Assembly: GCA_021738065.1 (NCBI GenBank)
Contig: JAIPCT010000022.1
Span: 1 to 44,194, forward strand
Origin: Burkholderiaceae bacterium
GTDB taxonomy: Bacteria; Pseudomonadota; Gammaproteobacteria; Burkholderiales; Rhodocyclaceae
Length of the DNA stretch: 44,194 nucleotides
Direction: 5' to 3'
A program made the translations under genes and the position numbers. The notes under the pieces are model-generated. The model did not search any database and had not been told where the DNA came from. It was given only the letters and a program-made list of their open reading frames with translations. Shown piece by piece: positions 7,688 through 16,319 of this stretch (positions are counted from its first letter, which is position 1; each line of letters begins with the position of its first letter).

Positions 7688-9250
7688 TCATGCGAAATAA
7701 CTCGCCACGTAATCCTCAAACCGATCCTGCGACAGCGATTCCAAACGCTTCTGCTCGGCTAGTGAGACTTGAACGCTTTCCTCGAATTTTGCCGAGGTGG
7801 CCGCGTCCAGTGGCTGGGCCAGCAAGCTGTCGTGGTGCAGGCGGGACTGCTTCATGGCAAATTTGAAGAAGCCTTTGTGCTCGGTCGCGGCAGCCAGCAC
7901 CTGGGCCGAGGGCGTGGTTTCCGGGTGATCGATTCGCCTGCGCAGGCTGGCCAGCGTCGTGGCGTAGTTGTCGCCGCCGTAGGCCACATCCAGCATCAGG
8001 GCAAAAGGCTGCATGTCGTCAAACAGGGCGTGTGCAATCGGTCGGAACGGTTTTTCGCGGTTGTGCACCAGCAGATTCAGGTCGGGCTGGCGGCCGTGGT
8101 TGACCACACGGGCCTTGTTTTCGTCATTCTCGCCCTGCTCGCGGGCAGTAATCGGCGGGCTCTGGCGAAACAGGCACATCAGCAACAGGATGTCGGCAAA
8201 GCTGCTTTGCTCGGGGACAATACCGATGTCCACGAAGGGATTCAGGTCAAACAGACGTACCTCGACATATTCGACACCGTACTTCTTCAAGGCCAGCGCC
8301 GGGCGCTCGCCCGCCTTGCCAACGCGCTTGGGCCGAATGCCGGAATAAAATTCGTTTTCAACTTGCAGCAGGTTGGCGCTGAGCTGCTTCCAGTGCTCGC
8401 CGTCGCGCACACCCAGTTCTTCGTAGAACGGGTCGGGAGTGCGAATCGCGGTTTCCAGCGCCTGGGTGTACTCGGCCAGCGAATTGAAACTGATGTGCAG
8501 TTGATCCTGCGCCCGGTTCTGATAGCCCAGATCGCTCATGCGCAGGCTGGTGGCGTAAGGGCGGAACAGGGTGCCTGGCACGAGTTCCTCGAGGTCCGAA
8601 CTGCGGCCTTGCAGGAACGACTGACAGATCGCGGGCGAGGCGCCAAACAGGTAGGGAATCAGCCAGCCAAAACGCAGAAAATTTCGGATCAATCCGAAAT
8701 AGCGCTCACTGACAAAGTCCTGCATGCTGTCCGTTCCCGAGTCGCAGCCTTTCAAAACCTCCCAGAACTCTTCCGGCAGCGACCAGTTGTAGTGGGCTCC
8801 GGCAATCGTTTGCATGTGTCGCCCATAGCGCAGGCCAAGGCCTTCGCGATAGGCAACCTTCATTTTTGCCGAGTTGGAGCTGCCGTAATCGGCAATGGCA
8901 ATGGCCTTGTCATCACCCACGACGCAGGGCATGGAACCGGCCCACATGACTTCCTCCCGCAATTGGCGGGCCGTGAAGCGGTGGATGTCGCGCAGGAAGT
9001 CCAGCGGAAACGCGGGGTCGCGTGACGGCGGGGTGATGAACTCGAGCAGGGCTTCGGCGTAGTCGGTGGTAATCCAGGGGTGGGTGAGTTTGGAGCCCAG
9101 CGTCAGGGGGTGAGGGGTCGCGGCGATATGGCCGCGGGCGTCCACGCGCAAGCATTCGCGCTCGTAGCCGCGCGTGATGCCGCGCAAAACATGCGCCTGG
9201 TCTGGCGAGAAATACCGTCGGACCTCATCGCAACATGCGAACTTCAACAT
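7688..9250 (-). CDS. gshA: glutamate-cysteine ligase, proteobacterial class 1
   Basis: A 520-residue enzyme making gamma-glutamylcysteine, the first step of glutathione synthesis. Class 1 GshA landmarks: RGITRGYERECLRV near the N-terminus, HPWITTDYAEALLEFITPP, the SSNSAKMKVAYREGLGLRYGR loop, GAHYNWSLP, and YVEVRLFDLNPF. The length is normal for this class. It is transcribed alone, leftward, with weak Shine-Dalgarno character upstream of the ATG at 9250. Both flanking gaps carry a copy of the dispersed repeat. Confidence 0.95.
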   Translation of the reverse strand: MLKFACCDEVRRYFSPDQAHVLRGITRGYERECLRVDARGHIAATPHPLTLGSKLTHPWITTDYAEALLEFITPPSRDPAFPLDFLRDIHRFTARQLREEVMWAGSMPCVVGDDKAIAIADYGSSNSAKMKVAYREGLGLRYGRHMQTIAGAHYNWSLPEEFWEVLKGCDSGTDSMQDFVSERYFGLIRNFLRFGWLIPYLFGASPAICQSFLQGRSSDLEELVPGTLFRPYATSLRMSDLGYQNRAQDQLHISFNSLAEYTQALETAIRTPDPFYEELGVRDGEHWKQLSANLLQVENEFYSGIRPKRVGKAGERPALALKKYGVEYVEVRLFDLNPFVDIGIVPEQSSFADILLLMCLFRQSPPITAREQGENDENKARVVNHGRQPDLNLLVHNREKPFRPIAHALFDDMQPFALMLDVAYGGDNYATTLASLRRRIDHPETTPSAQVLAAATEHKGFFKFAMKQSRLHHDSLLAQPLDAATSAKFEESVQVSLAEQKRLESLSQDRFEDYVASYFA

Positions 9251-9401
9251 AAGCCGTGTCTTTTTCCGTGAATTGGCCTCGCAGTATGGCAGTTACGCGC
9301 CGAAAAGACCCCCGTGGGTCGGATAGTGAATTCACGCAGTTTGGCAAACGGCCGCTCGGTGCATATGTGCGTGATCCAGGCGGCAGGCAAGCGCTGTTTG
9401 T

Positions 9402-9426
9402 CGCCGTGTCGCCAGCGCCGACTTTT
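9402..9426 (+). repeat. 25-bp dispersed repeat, copy B
   Basis: CGCCGT-GTCG-CCAGCGCCGACTTTT. It is antisense to both neighbours (gshA and slipin are leftward) and lies about 150 bp upstream of gshA. Confidence 0.85.
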
Positions 9427-9470
9427 CCCGGCGCTTCGATGCGGCGGGATTCGGCGTGGCCAATGGGAGC

Positions 9471-9520
9471 CCAGCGGAAGTCCAGTGGGGGGACCAGCGG
9501 GAGTCCAGCGGGAGTCCAGC
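9471..9520. repeat. degenerate 12-bp tandem repeat
   Basis: About four units based on CAGCGGGAGTCC. The last two are exact, the first has one change and the second is diverged (CAGTGGGGGGAC). A small minisatellite directly downstream of the slipin gene. Confidence 0.7.
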
Positions 9521-9592
9521 GCTTGCTTCCCTGACGCAAGCGGCCGATGGCTCGCCCGGCCGCTTCGGCAATCCGGCAACGGCAACTTGATG

Positions 9593-10357
9593 TCAGTCGC
9601 GCTTGTCCGCACCCAGTTTCGAGATGATGTCCATGATGTCCATCGGCATGGGGAAGACGATGGTGGAGGTCTTGTCGCCGGCGATATTCACCAGCGTTTG
9701 CAGGTAGCGCAGCTGCATGGCTTGCGGCGCCTGCGCCAGCACTTTGGCGGCTTCGAGCAGCTTTTCCGAGGCCTGCTGCTCGCCTTCCGCGTGGATCACC
9801 TTGGCCCGCCGCTCGCGCTCGGCCTCGGCCTGGCGGGCGATGGCACGCACCATGGTTTCGTCGATGTCCACATGCTTGATCTCGACGTTGGCCACCTTGA
9901 TGCCCCAGGAGTCGGTCTGCGTGTCGAGGATCTGCTGGATGTCGACGTTGAGCCGCTCGCGCTCGGCGAGCATGTCGTCCAGCTCGTGCTTGCCGAGCAC
10001 CGAACGCAGCGTGGTCTGCGCCAGCTGCGAGGTGGCCTCGAGGAAGTTTTCAACATGGATGATGGCCTTCTGCGGATCGACGACGCGGAAGTACACCACC
10101 GCATTGACCTTCACCGAGACATTGTCGCGCGAGATGACGTCCTGACTCGGCACGTCCATCACCACCAGGCGCAGGTCTACCCGCACCATTTGCTGGATGC
10201 CCGGCACGACGAGGATGATGCCCGGCCCCTTGACCTTCCAGAAGCGGCCGAGCAGAAAGATGACGCCGCGCTCGTATTCACGCAGGATGCGGATGCTGGC
10301 TGCCGCCAGCGCGATGAGCAGCAGCAGTGCGCCGCCCCAGCCGAAGTCCCAGATCAT
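9593..10357 (-). CDS. slipin (stomatin/prohibitin-like SPFH protein)
   Basis: A 254-residue membrane-associated SPFH protein. The N-terminal hydrophobic helix ([15 protein letters not shown]) is followed by [14 protein letters not shown], the SPFH domain with [28 protein letters not shown], and a charged coiled coil ([28 protein letters not shown]). Slipins form ring-like oligomers at the membrane. Its start overlaps the end of nfeD by ATGA, the classic stomatin-NfeD operon in which the protease is thought to act on or with the slipin. Confidence 0.93.
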   Translation of the reverse strand: MIWDFGWGGALLLLIALAAASIRILREYERGVIFLLGRFWKVKGPGIILVVPGIQQMVRVDLRLVVMDVPSQDVISRDNVSVKVNAVVYFRVVDPQKAIIHVENFLEATSQLAQTTLRSVLGKHELDDMLAERERLNVDIQQILDTQTDSWGIKVANVEIKHVDIDETMVRAIARQAEAERERRAKVIHAEGEQQASEKLLEAAKVLAQAPQAMQLRYLQTLVNIAGDKTSTIVFPMPMDIMDIISKLGADKRD

Positions 10358-11694
10358 GATGATTGTTCTCCTTTGTCTTCCGGTTTGACTACCAGGATCA
10401 GTCCTTCCACGGCCACGATGCGTGCCCGCGCGCCACGCGCCAGCGGGGTTTCACTTCTGGCTTTCCAGCGCTCGCCGAAAGCCTGCACCCAGCCTTCGTG
10501 CTCGAAATCTTCCAGTGCCTCGACCCTGCCGCCCGCCATCGCCTCGACGCCGCTGACAGTGGGCCGCCGCCGTGCGCGCAAGGCGAAAGCGCTGATGCCG
10601 AACAGGGCCAGGGCGCTGGTGGCAGCCAGCGGCACGACGAAGGCCAGCGAGATATCCAGTCCGGGCAGATCGCCGTCGATCAGCACCAGCGCGCCGGCGA
10701 CAAAGGCGACGATGCCGCCGATGCCGAAGGCGCCGAAGCTCGGCATGAAGGCCTCCGTCGCCATCAGCGCAATGCCCAGCAGCAGGAGCAGGGCGCCGGT
10801 GGCGTTGATCGGCAGCATGGCCAGTGCATAGAGCGCCAGCAGCAGGCAGATGGCGCCGATGATGCCGGACACGCCGAAACCCGGCGTGTAGAACTCGAAG
10901 AGCAGGCCGTAGATGCCGAGCATCATGAGAATCAGCGCGATGTTGGGATCAGCGATCGCCATCAGCAGCCGCTCCTGCCAGTTGGGCGGCGCGACTACGG
11001 CAGCCGCGCCCTCCAGGGCGAGCGTCGCTTCGCCGGTGGCGAGCTTGACTTGACGCCCGTTCGCCTGACGCAGCAGATCGGACAGGTCGGCGGCGACGAA
11101 GTCCACCACCTTCTGCTCGGCCGCTTCCTCGGCGGAAAGGCTGAGCGCCTCGCGCACCGCGCGTTCTGCCCATTCGGCGTTGCGCCCGCGCAATTGCGCC
11201 AGACTGCGAATGTAGGCGGCGGCGTCGTGCACTGCCTTCTTTTCCATGGCGCTGCCCGATGGCGCGCTGTCCTTGTCGCCCTCCGGCTTTTTCCCGGCCG
11301 GCTTGCCGGCGTCGCCGCCGATGCCGATCGCCACCGGCGTGGCGGCGCCGAGGTTAGTGCCGGGCGCCATGGCGGCGACATGGCTGGCATAGAGGATGTA
11401 GGTTCCGGCGCTGGCGGCGCGCGCGCCGGAAGGGGCGACAAAGGTGGCCACCGGCACGGGCGACGCGAGGATGCCCTGAATCATCTCGCGCATGGCCGAG
11501 TCGAGCCCGCCCGGCGTATCGAGCTTGAGTACCAGCAGGTCCGCCCGGGACGTTTGCGCCTCGTCCAGCGCGCGCAGGAAATAGGCCGCGCTGGCCGGGC
11601 TGATGGCACCGTGAATCTCGGCGACCTTCACCGTGGCGGCGAAGGCGGGCAGACAGATCAGCAATGCGGCGGCAAGGACAAGGAAGCGTCTCAT
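10354..11694 (-). CDS. NfeD family membrane-bound ClpP-class serine protease
   Basis: A 446-residue long-form NfeD. A signal peptide (residues 1-19, ending AFA) precedes a ClpP-like protease domain with [17 protein letters not shown] and the nucleophile region [17 protein letters not shown]; the general-base lysine is probably in [15 protein letters not shown]. An alanine-rich low-complexity insert (about residues 130-150) is followed by five or so membrane helices ([19 protein letters not shown] onward) and a C-terminal OB-fold NfeD domain. The active site should face the periplasm. It is upstream of and coupled to the slipin gene, 38 bases after the DUF3330 gene. Confidence 0.92.
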   Translation of the reverse strand: MRRFLVLAAALLICLPAFAATVKVAEIHGAISPASAAYFLRALDEAQTSRADLLVLKLDTPGGLDSAMREMIQGILASPVPVATFVAPSGARAASAGTYILYASHVAAMAPGTNLGAATPVAIGIGGDAGKPAGKKPEGDKDSAPSGSAMEKKAVHDAAAYIRSLAQLRGRNAEWAERAVREALSLSAEEAAEQKVVDFVAADLSDLLRQANGRQVKLATGEATLALEGAAAVVAPPNWQERLLMAIADPNIALILMMLGIYGLLFEFYTPGFGVSGIIGAICLLLALYALAMLPINATGALLLLLGIALMATEAFMPSFGAFGIGGIVAFVAGALVLIDGDLPGLDISLAFVVPLAATSALALFGISAFALRARRRPTVSGVEAMAGGRVEALEDFEHEGWVQAFGERWKARSETPLARGARARIVAVEGLILVVKPEDKGEQSS

Positions 11695-11732
11695 CGTCTC
11701 TCTTTCGCGGGAGGAGAAGGCTCAGGCCGGCG

Positions 11733-11930
11733 TCAGGGTTTCGCCGCCCCGCCGGCTTCCTCGCCTTGCTTGGTTTCGGCAAGAAACTGCTGGTAGCACT
11801 CGATGCCGCAGAAGTGCTGGACGTACTCAACGCCTTCCGGCGTGAACACCGCCGAGGGCGATAGCTCTTTTCGACAGACGTGGCAGGCAATCAAGGGCGC
11901 GTTGGTCCGGTTTCCAGGCGTGTCGGCCAT
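11733..11930 (-). CDS. DUF3330-like small zinc-ribbon protein
   Basis: A 65-residue protein starting MADTPGNRT. It has CHVC at about 19-22 and CGIEC at about 43-47, with EGVEYVQHFCG between, a plausible four-cysteine zinc site. This matches my memory of DUF3330 proteins (CHVCxKE...YVxxFCGxxCY). AAAGGAAATCGTC precedes the ATG at 11930. It is first in an apparent operon with nfeD and slipin. The C-terminus is a short Gly/Ala/Lys tail. Function unknown. Confidence 0.75.
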   Translation of the reverse strand: MADTPGNRTNAPLIACHVCRKELSPSAVFTPEGVEYVQHFCGIECYQQFLAETKQGEEAGGAAKP

Positions 11931-12150
11931 GACGATTTCCTTTCGCGATCGGAAAGACAATTCATCATACCCCCGATGGGTTCCCTGGGAGATCACCGCC
12001 AATCTGGCGGTCGGCCTCGATCTCCTCGCGCTGCACAGAAAAAGGGCAAACGCAGCCTCGATTGCAATTCCTGCCCGTAAGGGTACAAGTGCATGACGGC
12101 GCTGGAAATCGTCGCACTATTCGCTTGGTGTCTGCCCCGGCATGAGAACC

Positions 12151-12804
12151 TCACCTAACAGGCGTCATGCCCCATTCGGCCACACCTTCCGGCAGTCGCA
12201 GCGCCTCGTAGCCTTTCTTGCGTAGCAGCGCCACCGCGTCTCGCGCCATCAGGCAATAGGGACCACGACAATAGGCGACCACCGTCTTGTCCCTAGGCAG
12301 CTCGGAAAGTCTCCGCTTAAGTTCGTCGAGTGGAATCGAGCGCGCAAAAGGCAGGTGAGCCGCAAGAAATTCGTCCGCCGGTCTGACATCGAGCACGACC
12401 ACATCGCCCCTGCGAGCCAACTTGACCAGGCTGTCTCGATCCTTGGGCGCGAGCTCCTTCGGATGGCTCGCCATTTGTTCGATAACCAGACGTAGTTCTA
12501 CCAGTCGATCCTCGGCAAGCGAGTGGATCGCTACCCAGAATTCAGCCACGGCGCGATTGGCTATCCGGTAGATCACATACTTGCCCTGTTTTTCGGTTTC
12601 GACGAGTTGTGCGGCTCGAAGTTCGCGCAAGTGTGCGCTAGTCAGCTTCACGCTAATGGCGGTTTCGCGCGCCAGCACTTCCACGGACTTTTCACCCTGG
12701 CAGAGCAACTCAATCAACTCCAGTCGCTTTGGACTGCTTGCCGCCTTGCCGATACGGGCCACCTGTTCGTAGAGCAGGTCCTTGATGTGCCGTGGATTAT
12801 TCAT
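12151..12804 (-). CDS. ArsR-family regulator fused to a rhodanese domain
   Basis: A 217-residue fusion. Residues about 10-95 are an ArsR winged helix (AASSPKRLELIELLCQGEKSVEVLARETAISVKLTSAHLRELRAAQLVETEKQGKYVIYRIA). Residues about 115-215 are a rhodanese with active-site loop CRGPYC and LPEGVAEWG at the end. The metal-binding CVC motif of classic ArsR proteins is absent, so sensing through the rhodanese cysteines (sulfane sulfur or persulfide) is the likely mode; this is inference. It is divergent from the sulfur-themed genes at 12932 onward. The ATG at 12804 is preferred over an earlier start. Confidence 0.9.
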   Translation of the reverse strand: MNNPRHIKDLLYEQVARIGKAASSPKRLELIELLCQGEKSVEVLARETAISVKLTSAHLRELRAAQLVETEKQGKYVIYRIANRAVAEFWVAIHSLAEDRLVELRLVIEQMASHPKELAPKDRDSLVKLARRGDVVVLDVRPADEFLAAHLPFARSIPLDELKRRLSELPRDKTVVAYCRGPYCLMARDAVALLRKKGYEALRLPEGVAEWGMTPVR

Positions 12805-12857
12805 GACACTTAATCTAATTATTACACGAACATTTGTCAAATATTGAGTCTTGTCTA

Positions 12858-12894
12858 TTGACAGCAGTCTTGTTGCTGGATTAGATTAATCTAA
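12858..12894 (+). promoter_or_regulatory. promoter with palindromic operator for the 12932 gene set
   Basis: TTGACA (12858-12863), 17 bases, TTAGAT (12881-12886). The -10 is the left half of a perfect 14-bp palindrome, TTAGATTAATCTAA (12881-12894), a good candidate operator for the divergent ArsR-rhodanese. A related sequence, CTTAATCTAATTATTA, lies beside the regulator's own start at about 12809-12824. Confidence 0.6.
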
Positions 12895-12931
12895 AGAGTA
12901 TTGGAATGTAATCAGGCAAGGAGAAAACATC

Positions 12932-13297
12932 ATGGGCATCACCAAATGTCTCTTATTGGTGCTGGCACTCACCGCATTCCCGCTGGTCCATGCCGGTCAG
13001 TCCATGCCGGTGCCCGGCGCCATCGACGGTGCCGGACGCAAGGTGTTGACCGTCGTCAACAAGGATCCACCGGGCGTTCGCTGCAATGGCAATGTCCAGG
13101 TAGCCGCCGAAATCGCCAACACTTATCGCGTTCCGATACAGATTCTTCCTGCCAGCCTTGTGCCAAATTTTCCCGCGCCCAGCATGTTCTATGGTCAGGA
13201 ACTGATCGTCGCGGATGGCAAGGACCATAACGGCCAGTCGAGTTTCCAGATCGTCGCCGACGTGCTGGAAATGGACGGCGCTCCCAAGCAGCCGTAG
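12932..13297 (+). CDS. exported protein of unknown function, shortened by an in-frame amber codon
   Basis: A 121-residue protein with a clear signal peptide (MGITKCLLLVLALTAFPLVHAG, cleavage near 22). The mature part is about 100 residues with a single cysteine (VRCNGN) and no family I recognise. Codon 122 is TAG (13295-13297), but the same frame stays open for 25 more codons reading TGLIYQDKVRKDFEALKS and on to TGA at 13373-13375, just before the next gene. That tail looks like real protein (a charged amphipathic helix), so this is either a recent nonsense mutation (ancestral length about 147), a sequencing error or readthrough. AAGGAG lies before the start. First gene behind the ArsR-rhodanese operator. 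Confidence 0.72.
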   Translation: MGITKCLLLVLALTAFPLVHAGQSMPVPGAIDGAGRKVLTVVNKDPPGVRCNGNVQVAAEIANTYRVPIQILPASLVPNFPAPSMFYGQELIVADGKDHNGQSSFQIVADVLEMDGAPKQP

Positions 13298-13376
13298 ACC
13301 GGGCTGATCTATCAGGACAAAGTGCGCAAGGATTTCGAGGCTTTGAAGTCAACCATCAAGACCGGAGGCAAGTGAA

Positions 13377-13727
13377 ATGGCAAAGCATCTTTTCATTCTC
13401 AACGATCCGCCCTACGGCACCGAGCGCAGCTACAACGCGATACGCCTTGCACGGTCCCTGTTGAACGCCCAGGAAGAGGTACGCGTTTTTCTGATGGGTG
13501 ATGCAGCGGCCTGCGCCGCCGCAGGCCAGAAAGTGCCGCAGGGCTATTACAACCTTGGTGACATGCTTGGTGCCGTGATTCGACGCAAAGGCGAAATATC
13601 CGTATGCGGCACCTGCATGGACGCACGCGGCATGGCCGACGAGCGTTTGATCGAAGGCGCCCATCGCGGCACCATGGACATCGTCACCGAATGGACACAG
13701 TGGGCAGACAAGGTATTGGTGTTTTGA
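13377..13727 (+). CDS. DsrE/TusD-like sulfur-relay family protein
   Basis: A 116-residue DsrE-family protein: FILNDPPYGTERSYNAIRLARSLL at the N-terminus, VFLMGDAAACAA in the middle, and the cysteine loop ISVCGTCMDARGM at about 75-87, where this family carries its reactive cysteine. Such proteins usually transfer or bind sulfane sulfur in the cytoplasm. The ribosome binding site GGAGG (13364-13368) lies inside the would-be tail of the preceding gene. The context of an ArsR-rhodanese regulator supports a role in sulfur handling; the partner and substrate are unknown. Confidence 0.88.
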   Translation: MAKHLFILNDPPYGTERSYNAIRLARSLLNAQEEVRVFLMGDAAACAAAGQKVPQGYYNLGDMLGAVIRRKGEISVCGTCMDARGMADERLIEGAHRGTMDIVTEWTQWADKVLVF

Positions 13728-13877
13728 CGGTCCTGGTCGCCCGCCCTCGGAAAAGCAGACTGAGGCGGTTTGGGCGCCATGGATCGCTTGATCCCTATGA
13801 CGTAACAATCGGGTAGCTTCACGCCTGCACAGGCATAGACTATGCACGGTTCTTCCATTGCCGAACGTACCGCTCCA

Positions 13878-14423
13878 ATGTCAGTCCGCCGATTTCTCGT
13901 CCTTGCGGTTTTGGCCTTTCAGGCGGGCGAATGCCTTGCCGTCGATGAGATCGAATGGCGCCATCGTGCGCAGGGCGGCGATGTTACGCTGACGGCCAAT
14001 CCGCTCGGCACCGCACAGCGCGCGGCCTTCTATCGAGCGCGCGGCTTTACCGCGACGGCCATCCAGCCCTATGCAGAAGCCTGCGGTTTCTCGTTTGGCA
14101 TGAGCAATATTGGTATGGGTTCCGTACATACGACACTCGCCGACTGGCGGGCGATCGGAAGCGATGGTCGTCGCGTGCGCCTGCGTCCGCCCGCGAAATG
14201 GGATGCCGACTGGGAGAAGGAAAACGTGCCCGAGTCGGCACGTATCGCCTTTCGCTGGGCGCAGTTCCAGGCCGAGAATTCGTTCGAGGCGGGTGACTGG
14301 ATCATGGGCATGGCGACACTTGAATCGCCGCTGCCCGGCAACTTCCGCCTCATTGCCCGCTACCGCGACGACAAAGGCTCCCATGAAATCGTTCTCGACC
14401 CGCTTTCCTGTGCTCGTGACTGA
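13878..14423 (+). CDS. exported protein of unknown function
   Basis: A 181-residue protein with a signal peptide (MSVRRFLVLAVLAFQAGECLA) and a mature domain with two or three cysteines (YAEACGFSFGMSNIGMG; DPLSCARD at the C-terminus) that could form a periplasmic disulfide. I do not recognise the family. An ATG at 13842 would add 12 residues; the start at 13878 places the signal peptide at the N-terminus. Neither has a strong ribosome binding site. Its 3' end overlaps the TlpA-like gene by about 40 bases, which ties the two together, and 114 bases separate the upstream ATG from the DsrE-like gene. Confidence 0.66.
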   Translation: MSVRRFLVLAVLAFQAGECLAVDEIEWRHRAQGGDVTLTANPLGTAQRAAFYRARGFTATAIQPYAEACGFSFGMSNIGMGSVHTTLADWRAIGSDGRRVRLRPPAKWDADWEKENVPESARIAFRWAQFQAENSFEAGDWIMGMATLESPLPGNFRLIARYRDDKGSHEIVLDPLSCARD

Positions 14424-14943
14424 GCGTCGCCGTTTTCTTCGCGCCGGCACTGGCTTTGCGCTGCTTGCTTTCATGCCTCGGCTTCAGGCACGGGGCGTGG
14501 GCATGACGGCCCTATCCGCCGTGTTACCAGCGCCGACTTTGCGCCTCCCGGATCTGGACGACAAAACGGTAGATCTGGCCGACTTTCGTGGCAAGGTGGT
14601 GCTGGTCAACTTCTGGGCGACTTGGTGCCCACCTTGCCGCAAGGAATTTCCCTCGCTTGGCAGGCTGCGCAAACTTTTCAAGCCGGCCGATCTCGAGGTG
14701 CTGGCGGTGAATGTCGGCGAAGATTCGGAGACGGCGTTTTCCTTTGCGGGCTCGCCGGAATTCCCGTTGCTGTTCGACCGCGATTCAAAAGCGATGGTGC
14801 GCTGGTCGGTAAAGGGACTGCCCACTACTTTTATCGTCGACCGTCGGGGCCGCCTGGCGCTACGGGCTGTAGGCGGTCGAGAGTTTGACGATCCAGCCAT
14901 CGTCACGCAACTCGGAGATTTACTCAACCTAGGGAGAGCATGA
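14383..14943 (+). CDS. TlpA-like periplasmic thioredoxin with a Tat-type signal
   Basis: A 186-residue exported thioredoxin-fold protein. The N-terminus carries a twin-arginine pattern (RRRFLRAGTGFALLAF), then an AhpC/TSA-Redoxin type domain with NFWATWCPPCRKEFPSL (active site WCPPC near residue 85) and the cis-proline segment LPTTFIVDRRG. Such proteins reduce disulfides in the periplasm; Tat export would imply folding before transport, unusual for TlpA. The start overlaps the previous gene and the stop overlaps the next (ATGATGA), so all three are probably one transcript. A copy of the 25-bp dispersed repeat encodes the junction between signal and mature domain (VLPAPTL). Confidence 0.87.
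   Translation: MKSFSTRFPVLVTERRRFLRAGTGFALLAFMPRLQARGVGMTALSAVLPAPTLRLPDLDDKTVDLADFRGKVVLVNFWATWCPPCRKEFPSLGRLRKLFKPADLEVLAVNVGEDSETAFSFAGSPEFPLLFDRDSKAMVRWSVKGLPTTFIVDRRGRLALRAVGGREFDDPAIVTQLGDLLNLGRA
14517..14541 (+). repeat. 25-bp dispersed repeat, copy C (inside a gene)
   Basis: CGCCGT-GTTA-CCAGCGCCGACTTTG, with G in place of the last T. This is the only copy within a coding sequence; it forms the linker between signal peptide and thioredoxin domain. Confidence 0.75.
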
Positions 14944-16106
14944 TGAGCGATGGACTGTCCACCCGTTGCGTCCATGCCGGCGAAATCGACGATGCGCACG
15001 GCTCACCGCATACGCCGATCTACAACACCACCACATTCAAGTTTTCCACAACCGCCGATCTGCTCGACGTGGTTGACGGAAGGAAGTCAGGCAGTCTGTA
15101 TACGCGCTACGGCCTCAATCCGACCATTCAAGCACTGGAAGCGAAGCTTGCCAGTCTCGAAGGGGCGGAAATGGCCTGGGCTTTTTGCTCAGGCATGGCG
15201 GCGGAGGCGGCGCTGTTCTTTACCCACGGTCATGAGGGCGTCGTTTGCCTGGGCGACGCCTATGGCGGTACGCTGGAATTGCTTGGTACGCAGATCGGGA
15301 TGCTCGGCATCCGCACGCATCTGCTGCTCGGCAAAGAACTGGAGCTTGCAGAAAGCCGGCTCGCCGACGGTTGTGGGCTCGTCTTCATGGAGACGCCCAC
15401 CAACCCGGCGCTCGAAGTCCTCGACATCCGGCGCATCGCCGATATGTGTCATCGCCATGCTGCCCTGTTGGCGGTCGACAATACCTTCGCTTCGCCGGTC
15501 AACCAGTCGCCTCTGGAACTTGGCGCCGATTTCGTCGTTCATAGCGCCACCAAGTATCTTGGTGGGCATTCCGATCTCACCGCCGGGGTACTGGCCGGCA
15601 GCAAGGAACACTTGATGCCGGTGTGGGCCTGGCGCAAAAATCTGGGTTCGATGATTGCCCCTGAAACTGCCGCGCTACTTTCCCGCAGCCTGCGTTCTTT
15701 GGTCATTCGCGTGGAACGCCAGAACCGCACGGCGCAGAAAGTGGCCGAGGCAATGGTGCGCCACGGTCAGGTGGCCCGCGTCTACTACCCCGGCCTCCCT
15801 GACTTTCCCGGTCACCAGTTGGCCAAAGCGCAAATGAAAGGCTTCGGCGGCATGCTGAGTATCGAAGTCAAGGGTGGTGGCGAGGCTGCCACGCGCGTCG
15901 CAGATCGACTCAAACTCTTCGCCCTCGCCCCGAGCTTGGGTGGCGCCGAAAGTCTGGTGACCCAGCCCTGCACCACGACCCATCATGGATTGCCAGCGGA
16001 AGAGCGCATCCGGCGCGGCATTTCGGACGCCATGTTGCGTCTTTCGGTCGGCCTGGAAGATGCCGCAGATCTAATTGCGGACCTGGAACAGGCGCTGGGT
16101 GGATGA
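14940..16106 (+). CDS. Cys/Met-metabolism PLP-dependent enzyme (cystathionine gamma-synthase / lyase family)
   Basis: A 388-residue PLP enzyme of the MetB/MetC/MetZ group. Visible elements: TRYGLNPTIQALEAKLASLEGAE, CSGMAAEAALF, DNTFASPVNQSPLELGADFVVHSATKYLGGHSD with the PLP lysine in SATKYLGG, and the C-terminal SLGGAESLVTQP. The family covers cystathionine synthesis, cystathionine or methionine cleavage and sulfhydrylation; sequence reading alone cannot choose. Overlap with the TlpA-like gene and the sulfur-linked context favour a C-S lyase or sulfhydrylase role. Full length. Confidence 0.88.
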   Translation: MMSDGLSTRCVHAGEIDDAHGSPHTPIYNTTTFKFSTTADLLDVVDGRKSGSLYTRYGLNPTIQALEAKLASLEGAEMAWAFCSGMAAEAALFFTHGHEGVVCLGDAYGGTLELLGTQIGMLGIRTHLLLGKELELAESRLADGCGLVFMETPTNPALEVLDIRRIADMCHRHAALLAVDNTFASPVNQSPLELGADFVVHSATKYLGGHSDLTAGVLAGSKEHLMPVWAWRKNLGSMIAPETAALLSRSLRSLVIRVERQNRTAQKVAEAMVRHGQVARVYYPGLPDFPGHQLAKAQMKGFGGMLSIEVKGGGEAATRVADRLKLFALAPSLGGAESLVTQPCTTTHHGLPAEERIRRGISDAMLRLSVGLEDAADLIADLEQALGG

Positions 16107-16319
16107 CAAGAGCGAAGACATGTCGGGCGGGTTGGGCTGACAAAGCCTGATTGATGTGCTCCCTCAATAGGGATCCCGCCAGGCTGGCAAAGTAGTGGCC
16201 TGCGCATCCGATGCAGACAGAAAGCCGCATAAGTTTGGTTTGAAGGGTGCCACGGCGTTGTGGCAGTGACGGTCATTGCTCGGCGACGGGCGGGTTTGTC
16301 CGCATAGCTTGTCCCTGCT

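Larger units (their letters stand above)
9251..9592. other. 342-bp intergenic stretch between slipin and gshA
   Basis: This holds a dispersed-repeat copy (9402-9426), a degenerate 12-bp tandem repeat (9471-9520) and a short hairpin, GCTTGC-9 bases-GCAAGC, at about 9521-9541. The gshA promoter should be in its left part, but I could not choose a convincing one. No coding sequence was recognised. Confidence 0.4.

Noticed and set aside
16107..16306. Possible gene between the PLP enzyme and the left htpG repeat
   Set aside because: No frame with a start, ribosome binding site or recognisable protein; left as intergenic.
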